Under the pieces are notes generated by a model. It ran no database searches, had not been told where the DNA came from, and saw only the letters and a list, made by a program, of their open reading frames with translations. Shown here piece after piece: positions 58,012 to 64,000 of a stretch of DNA of 64,000 bases; the stretch's first letter is position 1; each line of letters begins with the position of its first letter. The translations under genes were made by a program, and so were the position numbers. Source of the stretch: Yersinia nurmii (GTDB lineage Bacteria; Pseudomonadota; Gammaproteobacteria; Enterobacterales; Enterobacteriaceae); assembly GCF_001112925.1 (NCBI RefSeq), contig NZ_CPYD01000005.1, positions 124,001-188,000 of the forward strand. Direction: 5' to 3'.

Positions 58012-59445
58012 ATGAAGCAAGGTTTGCAACTCAGGTTCAGCCAACAGCTGGCCATGACCCCCCAACTCCAACAGGCTATCCGTTTGTTGCAGCTCTCTAC
58101 GCTTGAGCTTCAGCAGGAGATTCAGTTGGCGCTGGAAAGCAACCCGCTGCTTGAGCAAACGGATGTCCACGAAGAAGTAGACGCCAAAGAGGTTGAGGAG
58201 CGGGACGATCTGGATACCCGTGAAGCCCTTGAACAAAAGGATATGCCGGAAGAACTGCCGTTAGACGCGACCTGGGATGAAATTTATACTGCTGGAACGC
58301 CTTCAGGTATGGGTAATGATTATAGCGACGATGAACTGCCGGTTTATCAGGGTGAAACGACCCAGTCTCTGCAAGATTACCTGATGTGGCAGGTGGAACT
58401 GACGCCGTTTTCCGATACCGATAGCGCCATCGCAACGTCCATCGTCGATGCGGTGGATAACACCGGCTATCTCACCGTGCCGCTGGAAGATATTCTGGAA
58501 AGCATGGGTGATGAAAGCCTGACGCTAGAAGAAGTGGAAGCGGTGCTAAAACGCATCCAGCATTTTGATCCTATTGGCGTAGCGGCACGCAATCTGCGGG
58601 AGTGTCTGTTGGTTCAGCTCTCCCAGTATGCAAAAGAGACGCCTTATCTGAACGAAGCAAGGCTGATCGTCAGCGATTATCTGGATTTGTTAGGTAACCA
58701 TGATTTCCGCACGATGATCCGCTTAAGTCGCTTAAAAGAAGATACACTTAAAGAAGCGATCGCGTTGATTCAGTCTTTGGATCCGCGTCCCGGTCAGTCG
58801 ATCAATACCGGTGAGTCCGAGTATGTGATTCCTGATGTTCTGGTACGTAAAGAACGCAGCGGTTGGACGGTAGAACTGAACGCGGACAGCATTCCGCGCC
58901 TGAAAATTAATCAGCAGTATGCCGCCATGGGTGGCAGCGCGCGTAATGACAGCGACGGCCAGTTTATTCGCAGTAATCTGCAAGAGGCAAAATGGCTGAT
59001 TAAAAGCCTGGAAAGCCGCAACGAAACGCTGCTTAAGGTAGCGCGTTGTATCGTCGAGCAGCAGATTGAGTTCTTTGAAAACGGTGAAGAATATATGAAA
59101 CCCATGGTGCTGGCGGATATCGCACAGGCCGTGGATATGCATGAATCGACGATTTCCCGCGTGACTACGCAGAAGTTCCTGCACAGCCCACGGGGTATTT
59201 TCGAGCTAAAGTATTTTTTCTCCAGCCATGTGAATACCGAAAGCGGAGGCGAAGCCTCTTCTACGGCGATCCGGGCATTGGTGAAAAAGTTGGTGGCGGC
59301 AGAAAACCCTGCCAAACCACTGAGCGACAGCAAACTGACCACCCTGCTTTGCGAGCAAGGCATTATGGTGGCACGGCGAACCGTTGCGAAATACCGAGAG
59401 TCGTTATCCATCCCGCCGTCCAATCAACGTAAACAGTTGGTTTGA
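58012..59445 (+). CDS. rpoN: RpoN, RNA polymerase sigma-54 factor
   Basis: Alternative sigma factor for nitrogen-regulated and other enhancer-dependent promoters. The 477-residue product has the Gln-rich N-terminal activator region ([22 protein letters not shown]), an acidic region II at about 45-105, the core-binding domain, the helix-turn-helix with [13 protein letters not shown], and the RpoN box ARRTVAKYR at 454-462. Its position upstream of hpf-ptsN-rapZ-npr is conserved. Confidence 0.98.
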   Translation: MKQGLQLRFSQQLAMTPQLQQAIRLLQLSTLELQQEIQLALESNPLLEQTDVHEEVDAKEVEERDDLDTREALEQKDMPEELPLDATWDEIYTAGTPSGMGNDYSDDELPVYQGETTQSLQDYLMWQVELTPFSDTDSAIATSIVDAVDNTGYLTVPLEDILESMGDESLTLEEVEAVLKRIQHFDPIGVAARNLRECLLVQLSQYAKETPYLNEARLIVSDYLDLLGNHDFRTMIRLSRLKEDTLKEAIALIQSLDPRPGQSINTGESEYVIPDVLVRKERSGWTVELNADSIPRLKINQQYAAMGGSARNDSDGQFIRSNLQEAKWLIKSLESRNETLLKVARCIVEQQIEFFENGEEYMKPMVLADIAQAVDMHESTISRVTTQKFLHSPRGIFELKYFFSSHVNTESGGEASSTAIRALVKKLVAAENPAKPLSDSKLTTLLCEQGIMVARRTVAKYRESLSIPPSNQRKQLV

Positions 59446-59468
59446 CCCGAACAGAGAAGGAAGACACT

Positions 59469-59756
59469 ATGCAACTCAACATTACCGGACATCACGTCGA
59501 GATAACCGAACCTTTACGCGAATTTGTTACCACGAAATTTGCCAAACTTGAGCAATACTTCGATCGTATTAATCAGGTCTATGTGGTTTTAAGCTTGGAG
59601 AAAGTGCAACAAATAGCGGAAGCGACTGTCCATGTGAATGGAGGAGAGTTGCATGCAACCTCGGAACACCAGGATATGTATGCGGCCATTGACGGTCTGA
59701 TCGATAAATTAGCCCGTCAATTAAACAAACATAAAGATAAATTAAAGCAACATTAA
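59469..59756 (+). CDS. hpf: HPF, ribosome hibernation promoting factor
   Basis: Short-form hibernation factor that with RMF turns 70S ribosomes into inactive 100S dimers in stationary phase. The 95-residue product, MQLNITGHHVEITEPLREFV to the end, matches E. coli HPF in length. AAGGAAG precedes the ATG at 59469. It follows rpoN by 23 bp, so it shares its transcript. Confidence 0.96.
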   Translation: MQLNITGHHVEITEPLREFVTTKFAKLEQYFDRINQVYVVLSLEKVQQIAEATVHVNGGELHATSEHQDMYAAIDGLIDKLARQLNKHKDKLKQH

Positions 59757-59954
59757 GAACATAATTACCGCCAGACTTATATGCCATACAGATTTCAGGA
59801 TGCAGGAAGGCCGCAAACCAAAGAAACTCATAAGCTTACATTGCTAAGTGATTGGGTGAATGAGAGCAGCCAACAGCCCAGTAGTTTGAAAGATAACGGA
59901 TATAGTCTAAAGGGAAAGGTTCTTCACTCACTGTAGCCAGTCGCGCTACATTAC

Positions 59955-59993
59955 CTGAGTCGGCGACATGGCTTGACCAGCCGCCGACATCAG
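59955..59993 (+). other. Stable hairpin upstream of ptsN in the 267-bp hpf-ptsN gap
   Basis: GTCGGCG (59959-59965) pairs perfectly with CGCCGAC (59982-59988), and CTGA/TCAG extends it across a one-base bulge to 59955-59993. No T-run follows. It lies about 30 bp before ptsN, where it might act in mRNA processing or expression balance. The rest of the gap shows no gene. Confidence 0.6.
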
Positions 59994-60023
59994 GAGTGAA
60001 ACAGCGCTTAAGTGAAAGATGAG

Positions 60024-60506
60024 ATGACCAACGATTTAGCAATGCAATTAGACTCGGTATTGAATATCGAGTGCACCAAAAGCTCCGTTCACTGCTCGAG
60101 TAAAAAACGGGCACTGGAAATCATCAGCGAGCTTGCTGCCAAGCAGCTTAACTTGCCGTCACAGGTCGTTTTCGACGCTGTGCTAACCCGCGAACGTATG
60201 GGCAGTACCGGTATTGGTAATGGCATTGCCATTCCTCACGGCAAGTTAGAGGAAGACACGCTGCGCGCCGTCGGCGTTTTCATTCGTCTGGATCAACCTA
60301 TCGCTTTTGATGCTATTGATAATCAGCCGGTTGACCTGTTATTTGCCTTGCTGGTTCCAGCCGATCAATGTAAAACCCACCTACATACTTTATCTTTAGT
60401 CGCCAAACGATTAGCAGATAAAACAGTGTGTCGACGTTTACGAGCGGCGCAAAGTGATGATGAGCTGTATCAAATCATTACAGAAGTTCCGGCTGAAACT
60501 CAATGA
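60024..60506 (+). CDS. ptsN: PtsN, EIIA of the nitrogen phosphotransferase system
   Basis: Regulatory phosphocarrier EIIA-Ntr that takes phosphate from NPr and controls potassium transport, KdpD and other targets. The 160-residue product has the active-site His72 in GNGIAIPHGKLE, with GSTGIGNG before it. ATG 60024 gives MTNDLAMQL, near the E. coli N-terminus; GTG 60012 is the only other in-frame start. No good Shine-Dalgarno is seen for either. Confidence 0.95.
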   Translation: MTNDLAMQLDSVLNIECTKSSVHCSSKKRALEIISELAAKQLNLPSQVVFDAVLTRERMGSTGIGNGIAIPHGKLEEDTLRAVGVFIRLDQPIAFDAIDNQPVDLLFALLVPADQCKTHLHTLSLVAKRLADKTVCRRLRAAQSDDELYQIITEVPAETQ

Positions 60507-60629
60507 TAAAGCTAGCTTTTCTGCCGTAACGCTCTTATTTTACCAGTGATGGATTCCGGCCTGTAAGCCGGAATAAAAGTTTCTAATTGTGGCGCATAAC
60601 GCCATTGAGATACCTAGGGGAGTTGCCAC

Positions 60630-61481
60630 ATGGTGCTGATGATTGTCAGCGGCCGTTCCGGTTCAGGGAAGTCTGTTGCCTTACGTGCCCTTGAAGATAT
60701 GGGCTTTTATTGCGTCGACAACTTGCCCGTTGTGCTATTGCCACAGCTGGCGCAAACGCTCGCTGACCTGAACATCTCCGCAGCGGTAAGTATTGATGTC
60801 CGCAATATGCCGGAATCTCCGGAGGTATTCGAACATGCCATGGCTCAGTTGCCGGAAACTTTCTCACCGCAGCTGCTGTTTTTGGATGCCGATCGCAATA
60901 CCTTGATTCGCCGCTACAGCGACACTCGCCGCCTGCATCCTCTCTCCAATAAGAATCTGTCGTTGGAAAGCGCTATCGATGAAGAAAGCGCCCTGCTGGA
61001 GCCACTGCGCTCGCGTGCCGATCTGATTATCGATACCTCGGAAATGTCGGTGCATGAACTGGCCGAAATGCTACGTACTCGCCTGCTCGGGAAACGTGAG
61101 CGTGAACTGACGATCGTATTTGAGTCATTCGGTTTCAAACACGGCTTACCTATTGATGCAGACTATGTTTTCGACGTTCGTTTCCTGCCTAACCCGCACT
61201 GGGATCCGAAACTGCGCCCGATGACCGGTTTGGATCGCCCCGTTGCCGCCTTCCTCGATCGCCATACGGAAGTGCACAATTTTATCTATCAAACCCGCAG
61301 CTATCTCGAGCAATGGCTGCCGATGCTGGAAACCAATAACCGCAGCTATCTGACGGTCGCTATAGGTTGCACCGGGGGTAAACACCGTTCAGTTTATGTA
61401 GCTGAACAGCTTGCCGACTATTTCCGCTCCCGCGGCAAAAACGTTCAGTCTCGTCATCGTACGCTGGAAAAACGTAAATAA
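60630..61481 (+). CDS. rapZ: RapZ, RNase adaptor for GlmZ
   Basis: RNA-binding adaptor that guides RNase E to the sRNA GlmZ and so sets GlmS levels for amino-sugar synthesis. The 283-residue product has Walker A GRSGSGKS at 8-15, Walker B-like LLFLDADRN, and the C-terminal RNA-binding domain with [24 protein letters not shown] lies before the ATG. It overlaps npr by one base at 61481 (TAATG), coupling them. Confidence 0.97.
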   Translation: MVLMIVSGRSGSGKSVALRALEDMGFYCVDNLPVVLLPQLAQTLADLNISAAVSIDVRNMPESPEVFEHAMAQLPETFSPQLLFLDADRNTLIRRYSDTRRLHPLSNKNLSLESAIDEESALLEPLRSRADLIIDTSEMSVHELAEMLRTRLLGKRERELTIVFESFGFKHGLPIDADYVFDVRFLPNPHWDPKLRPMTGLDRPVAAFLDRHTEVHNFIYQTRSYLEQWLPMLETNNRSYLTVAIGCTGGKHRSVYVAEQLADYFRSRGKNVQSRHRTLEKRK

Positions 61482-61753
61482 TGACCGTCAAACAGACCGT
61501 TGAGATCAAAAACAAGCTGGGCATGCATGCCAGGCCGGCGATGAAATTGTTCGAACTGGTGCAGAGTTTTGATGCAGAGGTCATGCTACGCAATGACAGC
61601 GGGACAGAAGCCGAAGCCAGCAGCGTGATTGCGCTGCTGATGCTAGATTCTGCCAAAGGCCGCCAGATTGAGGTGGAAGCCACTGGGCCAGACGAAGCGT
61701 CTGCGCTGGCCGCAGTGATCGAGCTGTTTAATTCTGGCTTCGATGAAGATTGA
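61481..61753 (+). CDS. npr: NPr, HPr-like phosphocarrier of the nitrogen PTS
   Basis: Phosphocarrier between EI-Ntr (PtsP) and PtsN. The 90-residue product has the phosphorylated His16 in [13 protein letters not shown] and the family's second motif [23 protein letters not shown]. Overlaps the rapZ stop by one base. A TGATAT..GCTA/TAGC..ATATCA hairpin (61751-61778) begins at its stop codon. Confidence 0.96.
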   Translation: MTVKQTVEIKNKLGMHARPAMKLFELVQSFDAEVMLRNDSGTEAEASSVIALLMLDSAKGRQIEVEATGPDEASALAAVIELFNSGFDED

Positions 61754-62018
61754 TATCGGCTATTTCTTAGCAATATCAGCCTTGGGTTAAAAGAGTATCC
61801 GGCTCTTTGCTGGCGTCATCAGCGAGAGCCTTCGATTTCACCGCCTGATTTTACTCACTTCTGAACGTTTTGTACTCGTCGAGATATATTCGCCCTTTTT
61901 AATTTATCCTCGGCCTAGTTCACTCTATTCCCGCGCTTAACCGCCGTCACAAAACCGCTGGGTAATAAAACACGCTGGGTAATCGTTTGCTCATTGCAAA
62001 AAATGCGCGTTTTACCCC
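61751..62018 (+). other. npr-pyrL intergenic stretch
   Basis: About 270 bp between npr and the pyrBI promoter. It begins with a hairpin, TGATAT (61751-61756) with ATATCA (61773-61778) enclosing GCTA/TAGC, which may mark the end of the rpoN operon although no T-run follows. Nothing gene-like was seen in the rest. Confidence 0.5.
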
Positions 62019-62046
62019 TTGCAGAGAACGCAAGCGCGAGTATAAT
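62019..62046 (+). promoter_or_regulatory. pyrL-pyrBI promoter
   Basis: -35 TTGCAG (62019-62024), 16-bp spacer, perfect -10 TATAAT (62041-62046). Transcription would start at about 62053, just before the leader peptide. Pyrimidine control in E. coli acts partly at the start site through UTP-dependent reiterative transcription. Confidence 0.85.
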
Positions 62047-62071
62047 TCGGCACAATTTGCCGGGAGAACCC

Positions 62072-62197
62072 ATGAAAAACAGCGAGCGTTTTGTTGAATA
62101 TCATCAGATTGAAAATCGACAAAATCGTCTGCCAATTGGCAGTCAGCTGCCGTGGTTTCTGCCGTTGCTAAACCGATCTTATCAGGCCCCTCGTTGA
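62072..62197 (+). CDS. pyrL: PyrL, pyrBI operon leader peptide
   Basis: A 41-codon leader peptide ([12 protein letters not shown] to SYQAPR) with GGGAGA 7 nt before the ATG. Its stop codon lies inside the attenuator stem, so coupled translation would disrupt the terminator when UTP is scarce and RNA polymerase pauses. The peptide sequence resembles recalled E. coli PyrL only around LPWFLPLL, but length and architecture agree. The function is in being translated, not in the product. Confidence 0.88.
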   Translation: MKNSERFVEYHQIENRQNRLPIGSQLPWFLPLLNRSYQAPR

Positions 62198-62210
62198 GGG
62201 GCTTTTTTTT
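62186..62210 (+). terminator. pyrBI attenuator terminator
   Basis: GCCCCTC (62186-62192) pairs perfectly with GAGGGGC (62196-62202) over GTT and is followed by eight T (62203-62210). It lies between pyrL and pyrB and is the UTP-responsive attenuator by analogy with E. coli. Confidence 0.95.
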
Positions 62211-62346
62211 GCCCGCCAAACAGACGGCGATGTCGAATACCAGGCAAATAGATTCACGATTTTATATTTACTCTGATTTTACATTCACGCTAAAGACATA
62301 CCAGGGGCAGCCCAATGCCACGGGCTAGCACAGAGGAGAGCGAAAC

Positions 62347-63282
62347 ATGGCCAATCCGTTGTATCAAAAACACATTATTTCAATTAACGATCTCAGCCGC
62401 GAAGAACTAGAACTGGTACTTCGCACCGCCGCCAGCCTAAAAAGCCATCCGCAGCCTGAATTGTTAAAGCATAAAGTGATCGCCAGCTGTTTCTTTGAAG
62501 CCTCCACGCGTACTCGTCTGTCCTTTGAAACCGCCATCCACCGCCTAGGTGCCTCCGTGGTGGGTTTTTCCGATAGCAGCAATACATCGTTAGGCAAGAA
62601 AGGGGAAACGCTGGCAGATACCCTCTCCGTAATCAGCACCTACGTTGATGCCATTGTGATGCGCCATCCTCAGGAAGGTGCCGCACGTTTGGGCGCAGAA
62701 TTCTCCGGCAATGTGCCGGTACTGAACGCCGGCGATGGTGCTAACCAGCATCCAACCCAAACCCTACTGGATCTGTTTACCATTCAGGAAACTCAGGGGC
62801 GTCTGGATAATATTAATATCGCGATGGTCGGCGATCTGAAATATGGCCGCACCGTGCATTCGCTGACGCAGGCGCTGGCGAAATTTAACGGTAACCGCTT
62901 CTTCTTTATCGCCCCAGATGCGTTGGCGATGCCCGCTTACATTCTGAAAATGCTGGAAGAAAAAGGCATTCAATACAGCCTGCATGCCAGCATCGAAGAG
63001 GTGGTTCCTGAACTGGATATTCTGTATATGACCCGGGTGCAAAAAGAACGTCTGGATCCATCCGAATATGCCAACGTGAAAGCACAGTTTGTCCTGCGGG
63101 CGGCCGACCTAGCCGACGCGCGCGATCATCTGAAAGTTCTCCACCCGCTGCCACGTATTGATGAAATCACTACCGATGTAGATAAAACGCCGTATGCCTA
63201 CTACTTCCAGCAGGCCGGTAACGGAATTTTTGCGCGTCAGGCACTGTTAGCTCTGGTTTTAAACGCTGAATTGGCTCTTTAA
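62347..63282 (+). CDS. pyrB: PyrB, aspartate carbamoyltransferase catalytic chain
   Basis: Catalyses carbamoylation of aspartate, the committed step of pyrimidine synthesis. The 311-residue product has the carbamoyl-phosphate-binding STRT at 53-56, the HPTQ segment in [12 protein letters not shown], and the aspartate-domain MTRVQKERL. Forms the c6r6 holoenzyme with PyrI, encoded 10 bp downstream. Controlled by the attenuator and promoter upstream. Confidence 0.98.
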   Translation: MANPLYQKHIISINDLSREELELVLRTAASLKSHPQPELLKHKVIASCFFEASTRTRLSFETAIHRLGASVVGFSDSSNTSLGKKGETLADTLSVISTYVDAIVMRHPQEGAARLGAEFSGNVPVLNAGDGANQHPTQTLLDLFTIQETQGRLDNINIAMVGDLKYGRTVHSLTQALAKFNGNRFFFIAPDALAMPAYILKMLEEKGIQYSLHASIEEVVPELDILYMTRVQKERLDPSEYANVKAQFVLRAADLADARDHLKVLHPLPRIDEITTDVDKTPYAYYFQQAGNGIFARQALLALVLNAELAL

Positions 63283-63292
63283 GGGGAAAGGT

Positions 63293-63757
63293 ATGACTCA
63301 GGATTACAAACTACAGGTAGAAGCGATCAAATGTGGCACTGTCATTGACCATATTCCAGCACAAATCGGTTTTAAGCTACTGTCTCTGTTCAAACTGACC
63401 GCGACCGACCAGCGTATTACCATTGGCCTTAACCTGCCGTCCAATCAGCTTGGCCGCAAAGATCTGATCAAGATCGAGAACACTTTCCTGACCGAGCAAC
63501 AGGCAAACCAACTGGCAATGTATGCGCCTCACGCCACGGTTAACCGCATCGATAATTACAATGTGGTGAAGAAGCTGACCCTTAGCCTGCCAGATCGTAT
63601 TGACGGCGTGCTGACCTGCCCGAACGGTAACTGCATTAGCCGTAACGAACCGGTCGATTCCAGTTTCCAAGTAAAAGCCCTGCGGGATGAAGTGTTACTG
63701 AAGTGCAAATACTGTGAGAAAGAGTTCGACCATCAGGTAGTGATGCAGGCCGATTAA
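63293..63757 (+). CDS. pyrI: PyrI, aspartate carbamoyltransferase regulatory chain
   Basis: Regulatory subunit that binds CTP, UTP and ATP and joins the catalytic trimers. The 154-residue product has the N-terminal allosteric domain and the C-terminal zinc domain with Cys109, Cys114, Cys138 and Cys141 in CPNGNC and CKYC. AAGGGG is placed before the ATG. Last gene of pyrBI. Confidence 0.98.
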   Translation: MTQDYKLQVEAIKCGTVIDHIPAQIGFKLLSLFKLTATDQRITIGLNLPSNQLGRKDLIKIENTFLTEQQANQLAMYAPHATVNRIDNYNVVKKLTLSLPDRIDGVLTCPNGNCISRNEPVDSSFQVKALRDEVLLKCKYCEKEFDHQVVMQAD

Positions 63758-63769
63758 CCTAGGAAGACA

Positions 63770-63797
63770 CACAGTGTCCGCCGCGGCAGACACTGTG
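63770..63797 (+). terminator. Hairpin after pyrI
   Basis: CACAGTGTC (63770-63778) pairs perfectly with GACACTGTG (63789-63797), 12 bp past the pyrI stop. There is no T-run immediately after it, so termination may be partial, leaving some read-through into ridA. Confidence 0.5.
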
Positions 63798-63826
63798 AAC
63801 TACCGCAATCATTTTATTGCCTTAGG

Positions 63827-63854
63827 TTGCCGTAATTCCCCTCCGCCCTATAAT
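63827..63854 (+). promoter_or_regulatory. ridA promoter
   Basis: -35 TTGCCG (63827-63832), 16-bp spacer, perfect -10 TATAAT (63849-63854), about 50 bp before the ridA start. Confidence 0.7.
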
Positions 63855-63905
63855 AGCGGTGATTACAGGATATCCCTTTCCGCTTTACGTAAACCAGGAG
63901 TCAAC

Positions 63906-64000
63906 ATGTCACGTATTATCAGCACCGAGCTTGCCCCCGCAGCGATTGGTCCTTATGTTCAGGGTGTCGATCTGGGCAACATGATCATCACCTCCGGCCA
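63906..64000 (+). CDS. ridA: RidA, enamine/imine deaminase (5' part)
   Basis: Only the first 31 codons are in the window. They encode an N-terminus (APAAIGPYVQGVDLGNMI) near-identical to recalled E. coli RidA, which hydrolyses reactive 2-aminoacrylate and related imines formed by PLP enzymes such as threonine dehydratase. CAGGAG lies 8 nt before the ATG. In E. coli ridA also follows pyrBI, so the block is conserved. Confidence 0.93.
   Translation, partial: MSRIISTELAPAAIGPYVQGVDLGNMIITSG

Overview
The window is chromosomal DNA from a member of the Enterobacterales. Nearly every gene has a close Escherichia coli counterpart, recognised from memory of the E. coli proteins, and gene order is kept in long blocks. 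The joints between blocks differ from E. coli: yhaK is followed by rnpB and then rsmI-lpoA, and npr is followed directly by pyrL-pyrB-pyrI-ridA. Together with an inserted two-partner secretion locus this suggests a Yersiniaceae-like or Hafniaceae-like lineage, but the sequence alone does not fix the genus. No tRNA, IS element, prophage or CRISPR array was seen.

Layout. 1-3.8 kb: end of ygjR, a manganese/pH riboswitch with alx, the serine transporter sstT, and ygjV. 3.9-11.3 kb: hexuronate catabolism, with uxaC-uxaB-uxaA on the minus strand, divergent exuT, and the repressor exuR. 11.6-17.0 kb: a signal-peptide protein, then yqjA-mzrA and yqjC-yqjD-yqjE-yqjK-yqjF-yqjG, a run of small membrane and stress proteins. 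17.1-20 kb: yhaJ/yhaK, an imperfect palindromic repeat, RNase P RNA (rnpB) and a small lipoprotein. 20-24.6 kb: rsmI and the envelope genes lpoA-yraN-diaA-dolP. 24.7-29.7 kb: mtgA-elbB, the sRNA ArcZ, its neighbour arcB, and yhcC. 29.7-36.3 kb: a long regulatory leader and gltB-gltD.

36.4-41.1 kb is the accessory part. It holds a compact TpsB/TpsA secretion pair, a very AT-rich 500-bp spacer and an unrecognised small periplasmic protein, sitting between gltD and sspB. 41.1-50 kb returns to core genes: sspA-sspB, rplM-rpsI, zapE, zapG, degQ, degS, murA, ibaG. 50.2-53.3 kb is the minus-strand mlaFEDCB lipid transport operon. Divergent from it, 53.6-61.8 kb is yrbG-kdsD-kdsC-lptC-lptA-lptB-rpoN-hpf-ptsN-rapZ-npr, which joins Kdo and LPS export to sigma-54 and the nitrogen PTS. 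62.0-64 kb is the attenuator-controlled pyrBI operon and the first codons of ridA.

The most interesting non-core material is the short TpsA with its TpsB, the neighbouring orphan secreted protein, the palindrome beside rnpB, and several structured leaders (alx, exuT, gltB, ptsN, pyrB). I saw no clearly unprecedented multi-gene system. Starts were chosen from Shine-Dalgarno spacing and recalled family N-termini. No database search was possible.
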